NCBI GenBank assembly: GCA_025449735.1
Contig: JANWIV010000003.1
Coordinates: 124,001-188,000, forward strand
DNA length: 64,000 bases
Source: Candidatus Microgenomates bacterium
GTDB lineage: Bacteria; Patescibacteriota; Microgenomatia; UBA1406; HO2-37-13b
Direction: 5' to 3'
This document shows positions 24,875-33,269 of this stretch, in pieces (position 1 is the first letter of the stretch; each line of letters opens with the position of its first letter). The position numbers were made by a program, and so were the translations under genes. The notes beneath the pieces were generated by a model. It searched no databases. It was given only the letters and a program-made list of their open reading frames with translations, and was not told where the DNA came from.

Positions 24875-25969
24875 TCACTGCTTTGCAGTTTCCTCAAGCA
24901 TAGACTTGCTACCACTATCTAATTTTATTTTCTCCACTACCCTCGTCAACTGTTTGGTCCTGGTGGACTCGACACGAGAATAGGTATCAGTGACGGTGCG
25001 GATCTGACTACCGAGCTTATCAAATTCTTCATTATAAAGCTCAAATTGTTTGTCAAATTGATGAATAAGCCCGACAATCTCACCAATATTTTCTTGATAG
25101 CGAAAATTGTCATAGGCTTGGCGCACCATACGCAAAATCGCCGTGAACGAAAATGGCCCAGCCATCACTACCTTTTTTTCCATCGCTTCCTGCCAGACCG
25201 GATTCATCTTTTCATAAATATAGGAAAAAATCATCTCATTAGGCACAAAAAGAATCACAAAATCAACGGTTTTATCACTGGTATTGATATAGTCGCGAGT
25301 CGAAATTTGTTTAATTTTTTCCCGCACATCAAGAGCAAATTGTTTCAGTAGTAGTTTTTTGCTTTCTTTGTCCTCGGTCTCAGTCGCCTTTTGAAGGCTA
25401 GCATATGGGAATTTGACATCGACATTGATCTTGGTTTTATCCGGCATGAAGATGGTAAAGTCGGGACGACTACTACCCGGGCCGGTCGCCTTGTTGAATT
25501 CAAAGTCAACGCCTTTGACAAAGCCGGCCATCTTGAGCAAATCCTCAGCCACCTGCTCGCCAAATTGACCTCGAAGTTGATTATTGGTTAGCACTTTGCG
25601 CAAACCCTCAGTCGTCACCCTCAGCTCAGCGGTGAGATCGGCATGATCTTTCATTTGTTGCTTGATCGATTGAGCGGTGCGCCCCGCATCTCGCAAATCC
25701 AGGCTAACTTGAGCCACCATCTTTTCTATCGCCGCTCTTTTATTTTCCAGGTCGACTCTAATTTCTTGCTTTTCAGCGCCTAATTTGAGCTTGGCAAGCT
25801 CCACTAATTGCTCACGAGCATCTTGCATCTGGCGAGGAATAATGTCAGCGAGATGTTTCTCTAGTCTTTCGCCTAATCCTTCTTGCTCTCGTTTGCGAGC
25901 AATATAAAGAAAAACTGCAATCGAAAAAGCAGCGCCAATTATAACACCAATAATCATCTGGTCATTCAT
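24875..25969 (-). CDS. rmuC: DNA recombination protein RmuC
   Basis: 364 aa. An N-terminal membrane anchor (3-19), a coiled-coil region (~25-110) and the RmuC nuclease-like domain with 'LRGQFGEQVAEDLLKMAG', 'SRPDFTIFMPDKTKINVDVKFP' (PD-(D/E)xK-like D...DxK) and 'VDFVILFVPNE'. RmuC is thought to limit inversions at short inverted repeats, which is notable in a genome loaded with palindromes. TATAAT lies 9 nt before the ATG, suggesting a leaderless transcript. Confidence 0.95.
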   Translation of the reverse strand: MNDQMIIGVIIGAAFSIAVFLYIARKREQEGLGERLEKHLADIIPRQMQDAREQLVELAKLKLGAEKQEIRVDLENKRAAIEKMVAQVSLDLRDAGRTAQSIKQQMKDHADLTAELRVTTEGLRKVLTNNQLRGQFGEQVAEDLLKMAGFVKGVDFEFNKATGPGSSRPDFTIFMPDKTKINVDVKFPYASLQKATETEDKESKKLLLKQFALDVREKIKQISTRDYINTSDKTVDFVILFVPNEMIFSYIYEKMNPVWQEAMEKKVVMAGPFSFTAILRMVRQAYDNFRYQENIGEIVGLIHQFDKQFELYNEEFDKLGSQIRTVTDTYSRVESTRTKQLTRVVEKIKLDSGSKSMLEETAKQ

Positions 25970-25998
25970 GTATGAGATATTATACGTTACGAAGTTTT

Positions 25999-27111
25999 TT
26001 ATACAAGGTTTCCAGTACCACCCTGATTTTTGAAGATGTTAGGCTTGAGAATGTTTTTCGCTTCATTCGCGGTATCATTGAGGTCTTCTTTTCTTTCAAT
26101 TGTCTCAATTGCTGGCGCCTCAGAAGCGGTCTTGTCGCTAGCAGACTCGGCATTTTCATCCAAGGCCTCCTCATAAGGCTCAAATTCTGCTGGCGCGGTT
26201 GGCATATTGCTGACCGGAGTATTTTGAGGAGCTGGCATTGGTGACTCTCCATAGAGTGCGGCCATGGTCAACTCGTCATTTCTGGGTTGTGTTTGTTGAG
26301 CCTGTGGCCGAGGAAAGTTATTGTTTACTCCTGGGAATCCACCTTGTCTTGGGATAAATTGCGAGGGTGCACTCGCGGCGGGTCGCACTCTGGCACCCGC
26401 TTTCATCAGTACGGCGGCGAGCTCAAAAGCTTGAGGGGAAACGGTATAAGCAGTAAAGTTTTTGGTGGCGAAAGTAAGCCCGACATATAAGTTCGTCGCA
26501 ATATCAGCGTCAATTGGCGCTTTTAAGACAGTCAACAAATCAAAAATAATTTGTGACAAACTCGATGCTTGCTTGTCAACAATGTTGACACTGCCAAAAT
26601 TGGCATTGGTGAAATGACGGTCAATATTAATGATATCAACCCCTGAAAATAAGGATTCATTATCAGAATGCAACTCGCCAAGAGACTTGAGTGAAGGCGA
26701 GTCCAATATGAACATGGCGTCTACCTTGCCACCTTTATATCGATATTTCACTTGAGTTGGATCAGGACTTTTATGTCCTTGCTGAGGATAGACATAGATA
26801 TTTAAGGAGCCGGCGCTGACATCACTGGTGATCTTGTCGATTTCGCCACTTTCATACGGGAAAGAAATAACTAAATTGTCACCTTTGGTTGAAATTTCAT
26901 TTTGGATCTTTTCTCCGCCAATGATCTCTTGCCCTGTCCACTCGCCGGCGCTCGCAATAGTGACTTCACGGCCAAGTTTGGAAAGACCAATATAGAGGGA
27001 GACGGCCGCGGCCACAGAATCGGCATTGAGCACTGTCGGCAAACAAATGCAAAAGGATTTGTTTTCAGCGACAATACGACTGACACGAGAATATTCTTGA
27101 TCGTTTCTCAT
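25999..27111 (-). CDS. DHH-family phosphoesterase-like protein with altered motif and low-complexity tail
   Basis: 370 aa. Residues 1 to ~240 resemble the NrnA/RecJ-type DHH fold ('NADSVAAAVSLYIGLSKLG', 'MFILDSPS', 'DIINIDRHFTNANFG', 'SSLSQIIFDLL'). The name-giving DHH is D-R-H here and the first-motif DxD is 'NADS', so metal binding is probably impaired. The last ~130 residues are Pro/Gln/Glu/Ala-rich and look disordered. It overlaps infB by 4 nt; nusA-infB-(rbfA)-DHH is a usual bacterial order, and rbfA is missing. In relatives the protein degrades nanoRNA or pAp; here a binding or regulatory role is possible. Confidence 0.75.
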   Translation of the reverse strand: MRNDQEYSRVSRIVAENKSFCICLPTVLNADSVAAAVSLYIGLSKLGREVTIASAGEWTGQEIIGGEKIQNEISTKGDNLVISFPYESGEIDKITSDVSAGSLNIYVYPQQGHKSPDPTQVKYRYKGGKVDAMFILDSPSLKSLGELHSDNESLFSGVDIINIDRHFTNANFGSVNIVDKQASSLSQIIFDLLTVLKAPIDADIATNLYVGLTFATKNFTAYTVSPQAFELAAVLMKAGARVRPAASAPSQFIPRQGGFPGVNNNFPRPQAQQTQPRNDELTMAALYGESPMPAPQNTPVSNMPTAPAEFEPYEEALDENAESASDKTASEAPAIETIERKEDLNDTANEAKNILKPNIFKNQGGTGNLV

Positions 27112-28556
27112 ATACTATAAGATTTTATCACATCACCGGCCCGTATGTCAAGCGCCGTCTCAAGCCCTATACCGGCTTCTTCACCTCGTTTGACCTCTTT
27201 GGTCGCTTTAGCTTGTTGCTTAATTGAGCTTATTTTGCTGTCAGAGATCAACTTTCCCTCGCGATATAACTCGACCGCGTCTCCAATTGACAGCTTGCCG
27301 ACGGTGACCTCAACTCCAGCGATACTCGCTTCCGCAATAGTAAAAACAGCCTTGATTTTGGCTTCGCCCTTAAGACTCTTCTTTTTGGCTTCTTGAGTCT
27401 CAATCAAGGTCGAAACCTCCTCTAACTCATCAATTAATTCATAAATAATCTTATAGGTTTTGATAACTACTTTTTCTTGGTCAGCCAAAGTAATGGTCTC
27501 TTTGGATAAATTGGTTGAAAATCCAACGATTACTGCTTTGGCGACTTTGGCAAGTAAGATATCTGATTTGGTAATCTCGCCAATAGCCGAGCTGACAATA
27601 TTGATTCTTTCGTTTTTTTTGAGCCTGTCTTCAATCGCTTCAAGTGAACCTTGGCTTTCGACTTTAAGCACGATATTGAGAGTACGCTCTTGAGCGTCAA
27701 ACATAGTCTCTCTTGATCTGATATCCTCAGCCTTTGCTTTGGCCACATTTTCATGCGCGTCTTTTTTAGTAATTTTACTTCCCACTTCAGGAAGCTCTTT
27801 GAAACCCAAAATCACAAAGGGCTGGCTCGGTATGACCTTGTCCAATCTGGCTCCATTGTCACCAAGCAAGGCGCGCACTTTGCAACTCATCTCGCCGGCA
27901 AAAATATTTTCACCCGCATTTAAATGGCCATTTTTGATAATCGCCGATACGCTCGGTCCGGCTTTGGTGTGGTGCACCTCGAGCACATATATTTCCTCCT
28001 CAGCAGTCTCTGAATAGGAAAGCTTGCGTGAATGAGCCACAAATAAAATCGCCTCAAGCAAGTCTGGCACTCCGGTCCCTATTTTGGCTGATATCGGCAC
28101 GGCGGCGATTTTACCTCCAAAATCCTCCAGCTGCACATCTTCTTTGAGCAAATCTTTTTTGACTTTCTCAATATTGGCGCCTTCACGGTCAATTTTGTTG
28201 ATAGCGACGATATAGGGAATTCCCGCTTCTTTGATGACAGCAATTGCTTCTCTGGTCTGCGGCATAATTGAGTCATTAGCATCAATGACCAAAACGGCAA
28301 TATCAGCCAAACTCGCCCCTCGCGAGCGCAAGCGACTAAAGGCTTCATGACCGGGAGTGTCGATGAAGGTAATTTTGTCAGTATGAAAGCTTTCTCCCTC
28401 AATAGTTGCTTCATAGGCACCAATATCTTGTGTAATGCCGCCGATTTCTCGATTGGCCCGGGTGGTTTTACGAATGAAGTCTAGAAGGGTAGTTTTACCA
28501 TGGTCTACATGGCCAAGTACGACAACAACTGGTGGACGTGGTTTTGATTCTGCCAT
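27108..28556 (-). CDS. infB: Translation initiation factor IF-2 (short form)
   Basis: 482 aa, starting almost directly at the G domain ('VVVVLGHVDHGKTTLLDFIR'), so the long N-terminal part seen in most bacteria is absent. G motifs: 'GHVDHGKT', 'GGITQDIGAY' (switch I), 'DTPGHEAF' and 'NKID'. Domain II, the IF2-specific domain and the C-terminal fMet-tRNA-binding beta-barrel follow. It places initiator tRNA on the small subunit. 22 nt separate it from nusA; 4 nt overlap with the DHH-like gene. A reduced IF-2 fits a streamlined genome. Confidence 0.97.
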   Translation of the reverse strand: MAESKPRPPVVVVLGHVDHGKTTLLDFIRKTTRANREIGGITQDIGAYEATIEGESFHTDKITFIDTPGHEAFSRLRSRGASLADIAVLVIDANDSIMPQTREAIAVIKEAGIPYIVAINKIDREGANIEKVKKDLLKEDVQLEDFGGKIAAVPISAKIGTGVPDLLEAILFVAHSRKLSYSETAEEEIYVLEVHHTKAGPSVSAIIKNGHLNAGENIFAGEMSCKVRALLGDNGARLDKVIPSQPFVILGFKELPEVGSKITKKDAHENVAKAKAEDIRSRETMFDAQERTLNIVLKVESQGSLEAIEDRLKKNERINIVSSAIGEITKSDILLAKVAKAVIVGFSTNLSKETITLADQEKVVIKTYKIIYELIDELEEVSTLIETQEAKKKSLKGEAKIKAVFTIAEASIAGVEVTVGKLSIGDAVELYREGKLISDSKISSIKQQAKATKEVKRGEEAGIGLETALDIRAGDVIKSYSI

Positions 28557-28578
28557 TTTTTTGTATTATTAATACTTC

Positions 28579-29724
28579 TCATAAGCCGCTTTTATCTTCA
28601 TTCGCAGTTTTTTCTTCCTCTGCTGCGCTTGAACTTTCCGGCTCATCTGACCCCGATTCAATCGGGGCTGACTTTTCCGATGTATCTGATTCCTCTAACC
28701 CCGATTCAATCGGGGCTGGTTTATCCGATTTTTCTGGCTTCTCTGATTCTTCCGATGGGGCCGGCCTTATCTGTACAATATCAAGCTCGTAACCGGTGAG
28801 TCTTGAGGCAAGATTGACATTAACGCCACCTTTACCAATAGCGAGTGGCGCTTGATCTGAAGTGACGGTGACAGCGGCTCGTTTGCCCTCGCGGTCGAGC
28901 TCAACTGACTCAACTTTGGCTGGAGATAATGCTTCACGGATAAATGTCACCTCATCGGCACTATATTGAATGATATCGATTTTTTCGTCGCCTCCAAGCT
29001 CATCAGTGACTGATTTAACCCGAATTCCTTTTTGCCCCACACAAGCACCAACCGGGTCGACGCCTTGGGTGTCAGAAAAAACGGCAATTTTGGACCTTTC
29101 TCCTGGTTCACGGACCACCTCTTGAATTTTGACAGTGCCGGCGACAATTTCCGGTACCTCTTTTTTGAAAAGCTCCGATACCAGTGATGGGTCGGTGCGA
29201 GACACTACAATGTGAGAATTACCAAATTGATCTTCGGTGATTTCTTTGATATAGACAATATAACTATCATTGGGATGATAGGATTCGGTGCGGATTTGCT
29301 CAGATTTTGGTAGTACCCCTTCGGCTTTTCCAATGTCTAGCCGCACACTGCGATCATCAAAACGAATTACCCGACCGCGCATAGTTGTGCCGACTTGGCT
29401 GGTGTATTGGGTGATGATGGTCTTTTTTTCGGCTTCTCTGATACTCTGCAAAATGACTTGTCTAGCCGTCTGGGCGGCGATTCTTCCAAAACCAGGTGGG
29501 GTAATGTCGGCCCCTTCAAACATAATATGCATCTCGCCACTATCGGTATCGAGCTTCACTTCAGCCGAATCAAGCTCAGTTTCTTCTTTGTCTTGACCAT
29601 AATCTTTTTTATATGCGGCGAGTACGGCTGATTTTATGGAGCTTACCACATCATCTACCGGAATGCCTCGCTCGGTCGCGACTTGGTTAAGTGCTAAGAA
29701 AAATTCGCTTTTTATTACTGTCAT
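28579..29724 (-). CDS. nusA: Transcription termination/antitermination factor NusA
   Basis: 381 aa: NusA N-domain (~1-130), S1 domain (~135-200, 'GTTMRGRVIRFDDRSVRLDIG'), KH1-KH2 (~230-340, 'DPVGACVGQKGIRVKSV', 'PLAIGKGGVNVNLASRLTG') and an acidic tail. There is no extra AR domain. The tail (~350-381) contains a duplicated 16-residue unit with 'APIESG' twice; each 'APIESG' is encoded by the palindrome CCCCGATTGAATCGGGG, so the tail seems built by repeat DNA. NusA binds RNA polymerase and nascent RNA to modulate pausing and termination. First gene of nusA-infB-DHH with a good promoter. Confidence 0.95.
   Translation of the reverse strand: MTVIKSEFFLALNQVATERGIPVDDVVSSIKSAVLAAYKKDYGQDKEETELDSAEVKLDTDSGEMHIMFEGADITPPGFGRIAAQTARQVILQSIREAEKKTIITQYTSQVGTTMRGRVIRFDDRSVRLDIGKAEGVLPKSEQIRTESYHPNDSYIVYIKEITEDQFGNSHIVVSRTDPSLVSELFKKEVPEIVAGTVKIQEVVREPGERSKIAVFSDTQGVDPVGACVGQKGIRVKSVTDELGGDEKIDIIQYSADEVTFIREALSPAKVESVELDREGKRAAVTVTSDQAPLAIGKGGVNVNLASRLTGYELDIVQIRPAPSEESEKPEKSDKPAPIESGLEESDTSEKSAPIESGSDEPESSSAAEEEKTANEDKSGL
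28651..28667. repeat. Palindrome CCCCGATTCAATCGGGG in nusA, copy 1
   Basis: 17-bp inverted repeat (8-bp arms, 1-nt centre) inside the coding sequence of the NusA tail, encoding part of 'APIESG'. An identical copy lies 48 bp away, and a related core (CCCGATTCGATCGGG) lies in the intergenic element at 63833-63902. Confidence 0.75.
28699..28715. repeat. Palindrome CCCCGATTCAATCGGGG in nusA, copy 2
   Basis: Identical to the copy at 28651-28667 and exactly 48 bp (16 codons) from it, so the frame is conserved. Confidence 0.75.
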
Positions 29725-29733
29725 AGTGGGCTC

Positions 29734-29762
29734 ATTTTATCACAGATGTCAGTAAAAGACAA
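29734..29762 (-). promoter_or_regulatory. Promoter of nusA-infB-DHH operon, near-leaderless
   Basis: On the - strand TTGTCT (29757-29762), a 17-nt spacer and TAAAAT (29734-29739) with an upstream TG (extended -10). The -10 ends 9 nt before the nusA ATG at 29724, so the 5' UTR is at most a few bases. Confidence 0.7.
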
Positions 29763-29782
29763 TGGAAGGATACCTTGTTTTT

Positions 29783-30784
29783 TTAAGTAACAAGATTTTG
29801 TGGAGATTTTTTAAGAAATTGATTGATATTTTCAAAGGTGGTCTCAAGGATTCGCAATCGCGCCTCGGTGCTATTGAAAGCATTGTGAGGAGTAATTATG
29901 ACACGGTCATGATGCATTAATACGTGATCAATTACTAGATCTTTATAGTTAATTTTTTGTCTGATGTGGTGAGACAAAAGATCGGCTTCTTCGGAAAGCT
30001 CATATTCGCTTTCCAAGACATCAAGAGCCACTCCCGCCAAAATATTTTCCTCAAGACCAATAAGAATCGCATCGGTTTCAATCAGTCCACCGCGAGCGGT
30101 ATTGACAAGATAGCTGCCCTTTTTGAAGTTGTGAATATTCTTGCTGTTTATAATATGCTTGGTTTTTTCAGTCAATGGCAAGTGGATCGTCATAATATCT
30201 GATTTTTTAAGCAGCTCATCCAGAGAATCAGCATAGACAAAACCCAGCTCCTGAGATAAAGATTCATCCATGGTACGCGTATGGACCATTACTTCCATAC
30301 CAAACCCTTTGGCAATTTTTAGCACACTCAAACCAATTTCTCCCAAACCAATGATACCGATTGTCTTGCCAAACAAATCCTCTCCCTGAAGACCAATAAT
30401 ATTGTATTTACCATCGTGTTTGACTCTCTCTACCGACTCATAGAGCTTGCGGGTCAACATAAGTATGAGGCCAAATGTAAATTCAGCGACCGTTCGTCGG
30501 CCATAGGTTGGCACGTTGCTGACAATAATTTTTTTAGTTTGACAATAAGGAAGCTCAATATGATTGAATCCCGTCGAGCGAGTGGCGATAAATTTGAGCT
30601 GTGACAATTGACAAAGCACTTTGCCTGACAGATCACTGGTATGAAAAACTGAGATAATCTGACAATCGCGATATTTATCTACATTTTCTTCATTTAAACT
30701 GTCGGTAACCAACTCAGCATGAGGAAAAGCGGCGTTTATTTCGCTTCTTGACCAAGGATCAACGTCAAAAAAAACTGCCTTCAT
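29783..30784 (-). CDS. D-isomer-specific 2-hydroxyacid dehydrogenase (D-lactate dehydrogenase-like)
   Basis: 333 aa. NAD-binding 'GKTIGIIGLGEIGLSVLKIA' (GxGxxG), the catalytic Arg in 'LVNTARGGLIETDA' and the catalytic His in 'VIITPHNAFNS' are in place, as is 'DVLESEYEL', typical of the LdhA-like branch. It would reduce pyruvate or a related 2-keto acid with NADH, regenerating NAD+ in a fermentative cell. Monocistronic, with TATACT 7 nt before the ATG (leaderless). Substrate is inferred. Confidence 0.9.
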   Translation of the reverse strand: MKAVFFDVDPWSRSEINAAFPHAELVTDSLNEENVDKYRDCQIISVFHTSDLSGKVLCQLSQLKFIATRSTGFNHIELPYCQTKKIIVSNVPTYGRRTVAEFTFGLILMLTRKLYESVERVKHDGKYNIIGLQGEDLFGKTIGIIGLGEIGLSVLKIAKGFGMEVMVHTRTMDESLSQELGFVYADSLDELLKKSDIMTIHLPLTEKTKHIINSKNIHNFKKGSYLVNTARGGLIETDAILIGLEENILAGVALDVLESEYELSEEADLLSHHIRQKINYKDLVIDHVLMHHDRVIITPHNAFNSTEARLRILETTFENINQFLKKSPQNLVT

Positions 30785-30823
30785 ATAAATGAGTATAGCA
30801 AAACTTAAAGAGAAGAAGCTTCG

Positions 30824-31093
30824 TTAGTGAGTAAACTCAAGGCTAGAATTCCTCTGAGTATAATTTTGAAGCAAAGTGCTATACATTAGGGCAGTTTCTG
30901 AATCGATATCTTTGTTTAGTTTGTCGAGCAGTTTTTTAATATAAGGTGCCACACTTTGCAGTTCGACTTCATCTTTCCTTTTCAAAGCTTCGTCTAAAAA
31001 GCGCTCTGCCATTTGGTTAGATCCCCGATGCAATCCTAAAGCAACCCTCTTAAGATCACTCGCCATTGACTCGAGAATGTAATTATTATCCAT
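30824..31093 (-). CDS. Small helical hypothetical protein
   Basis: 89 aa, all helical and charged ('MASDLKRVALGLHRGSNQMAERFLDEALKR'), no membrane segment and no recognised family. Its start overlaps the end of the upstream DUF5674 gene by 8 nt, so the two are translationally coupled and may act together. The regular hydrophobic spacing suggests a helical bundle that could bind a partner. Function unknown. Confidence 0.65.
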   Translation of the reverse strand: MDNNYILESMASDLKRVALGLHRGSNQMAERFLDEALKRKDEVELQSVAPYIKKLLDKLNKDIDSETALMYSTLLQNYTQRNSSLEFTH

Positions 31094-31427
31094 AAATCTT
31101 GATGAAGAAAAATTTCGTTAATTTTTCAAATTCTTCTCTTATTTTAGCATCTTGGATCTCATTACTATTATTCTTCTGTTGGGGGCGGATATTAATCATT
31201 GAGTTAAAATCAATTGCTTTAGTCTCAAGATCAATACCGCCACCCCACAAATCATCCTGTTGCGAACCTTGCTCAAGTAACATCTTTTCTGAATCAGAAT
31301 GCCTGTCGCATCCGGCCGAACAAATTTTCTGTTTTACATCAATTACCGTTTTTATATAAACCTCAAATTGTTCTTTAAGTTGCTCTATTTCTTTTTTTGT
31401 ATAAGGATCGGTTTTAGTAATTGTCAC
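31086..31427 (-). CDS. DUF5674 family protein
   Basis: 113 aa from a GTG start at 31427. The pattern 'HSDSEKMLLEQGSQQDDLWGG' followed by 'INIRPQQKNNSNEIQD' is how I recognise DUF5674, a small family of unknown function. TATAAT lies 6 nt before the GTG with no SD sequence, which supports both the GTG start and a leaderless mRNA. It is followed by the 89-aa helical protein in the same unit. Confidence 0.7.
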   Translation of the reverse strand: MTITKTDPYTKKEIEQLKEQFEVYIKTVIDVKQKICSAGCDRHSDSEKMLLEQGSQQDDLWGGGIDLETKAIDFNSMINIRPQQKNNSNEIQDAKIREEFEKLTKFFFIKIYG

Positions 31428-31622
31428 AAAGCAATTATAGCACTTACCTCGACTACCGACTCACACTCATGAACAAGATCAAATTATTTTTTATGTTGAT
31501 ACGGAGGATCGGCTATTTTTGCCTGGTGTAATTGCATCCTCTCAATAATAATTGAGATTTACCAGCGAATTAATAAGAACCCATCGATAATCGGTGGGTT
31601 GTTTTTTTATGCCCTATTGGGA
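31428..31622 (+). other. 195-nt gap with possible small transcript on the + strand
   Basis: The flanking genes both lie on the - strand, yet the gap ends in a + strand terminator. Before it are a possible stem (GAGGAT...ATCCTC) around 31504-31541 and a small hairpin (TCAATAATAATTGA). This could be a short non-coding RNA, but no good promoter was found, so support is weak. Confidence 0.3.
31578..31608 (+). terminator. Strong + strand intrinsic terminator
   Basis: AACCCATCGAT/AATCGGTGGGTT forms a 10-bp stem with one wobble and a 3-nt loop, followed by G and seven T. No annotated + strand gene precedes it. Confidence 0.75.
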
Positions 31623-32129
31623 TTAAACTTCGCTCATTGGGATTGGTGACAATACCGCCAGTAGTGACCTCTCAACTAAACTCGGATCAACAAACATATG
31701 CAATCCAAAATCGCCATTAGGAATTTCTATCAACCCTTGGGGCGCATAGATTAAATAAGCCCAATCTTGAGTTAAAATATTTTCTGAAATAATCCATGAT
31801 CTCCCCTCCTCAAGACTGATTCTTGATAGGTAGGTCAGCCAATTCGCATCGGTATAAATATTAAATCCTGCCTCTCGCATCGCCGAATCTGTCCCTGATG
31901 GATAATAAATTCTTGAAGAAGAATCTCGGTCAGTGCCAGTACGCATCGCTTGATGTAGGCGTCGGCTCAGAATTTGTCTTATTTTAAGCTCAGTATAATT
32001 GTAGCCATTTTCCTGCAACCAATCTCTAAGCATCTCGACAAGATTGGTCTCTTCAGGAATGTTAGCCAACTCAAAAAAAGCCGGGGATGAACCCACATGT
32101 CTCAAAACATCGCTCTGCCCTTCTTTCAT
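31623..32129 (-). CDS. Hypothetical soluble protein, 168 aa
   Basis: The start at 32129 (MKEGQS) is preferred to the ORF's 32144 because a TATAAT box (32136-32141) ends 6 nt before it and would overlap the longer start. No family recognised. The protein is mixed alpha/beta and lacks membrane helices; 'REAGFNIYTDANWLTYLSRI' and 'LIYAPQGLIEIPNGDFGLHMFVDPS' may be conserved parts. Its upstream region is nearly identical to that of the gene at 33124. Role unknown. Confidence 0.6.
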   Translation of the reverse strand: MKEGQSDVLRHVGSSPAFFELANIPEETNLVEMLRDWLQENGYNYTELKIRQILSRRLHQAMRTGTDRDSSSRIYYPSGTDSAMREAGFNIYTDANWLTYLSRISLEEGRSWIISENILTQDWAYLIYAPQGLIEIPNGDFGLHMFVDPSLVERSLLAVLSPIPMSEV

Positions 32130-32225
32130 GGTGGAATTATACATTAACTTGGCTTGTTAGCAGGCTATAACTTTAATAAAGCGCGTCCAAGTTTGTTTAA
32201 TAAGTGGAGAATTTTTTTACAAGAA

Positions 32226-32615
32226 TTATTTCTCAAATCCTAATTCGTTAAGCACTGCTTCAATTTGGCTTACTTGCGAGTCTTTGACAATGAGATAGTC
32301 TTTTGAGTAAGTAGATATTATTAGATTATTAAGTCCATTTTTTGCACACGCAGTATTGATTTCTGCAAAGGTGCCCGCCATATAAGGGGTATGTAGATTA
32401 AGCGAAACTAATCTCCAAAGATTTTCATTTTTTTCTATTAAGTCTAAAGAATTCAGGTTTTTTTCTTCCGTCACAACTGTTATTTCGTCCTTATCTTGAG
32501 AAACAAAGAAGTGGTCAGATAGTGAGGATATATTCTTTACTTTTGCGTAAATATATTTTTGATCTGATATGGCATAAGTGCTTTTACTGAACATTTCCAG
32601 TACGTGTTTATCCAT
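32226..32615 (-). CDS. ACT-domain protein (ACT_7-like)
   Basis: 129 aa. The C-terminal half ('TFAEINTACAKNGLNNLIISTYSKDYLIVKD') is like the ACT_7 domain found in amino-acid-sensing and CASTOR-like proteins; the N-terminal half may be a second, more diverged ACT unit. Such stand-alone ACT proteins bind small ligands, often amino acids. TATACT ends 6 nt before the ATG, again a leaderless arrangement. No enzyme domain is attached, so a regulatory role is inferred. Confidence 0.72.
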   Translation of the reverse strand: MDKHVLEMFSKSTYAISDQKYIYAKVKNISSLSDHFFVSQDKDEITVVTEEKNLNSLDLIEKNENLWRLVSLNLHTPYMAGTFAEINTACAKNGLNNLIISTYSKDYLIVKDSQVSQIEAVLNELGFEK

Positions 32616-32641
32616 GAGAAAAGTATATCAAAAGTCCAAAT

Positions 32642-33124
32642 CTATTCCTCAATCTTTTCTAATTTAATTGAGGCAAGCAGGGGCTTCATTTGTCCTTGTC
32701 GCAAAATTTGAGATGCTGCTTCATTTGCCCGCTGCTTATCGGAAAATGGCAATAGCCCGTTTTGTTGGAAGTATCCACAAGGCAGTGTTGATATGCTTGG
32801 TCTTCCTTCAACATATTTTCCAAAGATCTGCCACCCAAATGCATCTCTCGCCAAGACGATAAGTGCTTCTTCGCTCAGTGAATCAACTTCATTTAAATCT
32901 TCAGCAATGCTCATACGAATCGTTTCAATTATTACCTCTTGAAAAGTGTTTGTTTCTATAATTATTTTGAGTGCTGCTTGCGCTAAATCATGGGTTGGAA
33001 AGGGTGTGAAATCATTTGTAGTTAATGCTTGATATTGTTTATCTGCTTCCTCACTTGATGGACCATATAAGATTGTATGATCGTCGAGCTTCCCTATGCA
33101 TACATAGCCATCAACTTCTTTCAT
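32642..33124 (-). CDS. Hypothetical protein, 160 aa
   Basis: Start taken at 33124 (MKEVDGYV): the ORF's first 46 codons run antisense through tRNA-Tyr, and TATAAT (33131-33136) ends 6 nt before this ATG. No family recognised. It is acidic and helical in the middle ('MSIAEDLNEVDSLSEEALIVLA') with 'QQNGLLPFSDKQRANEAASQILR' near the end, which reads like a small domain for adapting to a partner. Shares an upstream signature and first residues with the gene at 32129. Confidence 0.55.
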   Translation of the reverse strand: MKEVDGYVCIGKLDDHTILYGPSSEEADKQYQALTTNDFTPFPTHDLAQAALKIIIETNTFQEVIIETIRMSIAEDLNEVDSLSEEALIVLARDAFGWQIFGKYVEGRPSISTLPCGYFQQNGLLPFSDKQRANEAASQILRQGQMKPLLASIKLEKIEE

Positions 33125-33176
33125 GGCGAAATTATACATGAGCTCACCGAAAAGCAAATGGTATAATATAGCTATA

Positions 33177-33259
33177 CCAGGGGTGCCGGAGTGGACAATC
33201 GGAATAGACTGTAAATCTATCGGCGCAAGCCTGCGGGGGTTCGAATCCCTCCCCCTGGA
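33177..33259 (+). tRNA. tRNA-Tyr (anticodon GTA)
   Basis: Acceptor arms CCAGGGG and CCCCTGG pair over 7 bp with discriminator A. The anticodon stem ATAGA/TCTAT encloses CTGTAAA (anticodon GTA). A long variable arm (GGCGCAAGCC) marks a class II tRNA as expected for bacterial tyrosine, and the T-loop is TTCGAAT. The 3' CCA is not encoded. It lies 24 bases before the start codon of the membrane protein gene. Confidence 0.97.
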
Positions 33260-33269
33260 CACTTCTTGT

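Noticed and set aside
28079-28423. 114-aa minus ORF and other long shadows within infB, nusA, ftsE and valS
   Set aside because: All lie in alternative frames of clearly conserved genes.
33125-33262. N-terminal extension of the 160-aa gene and the short ORFs at 33144 and 33217
   Set aside because: They are the antisense of tRNA-Tyr and its flanks; phrases such as 'GRDSNPRRL' are the usual false ORF of tRNA genes.
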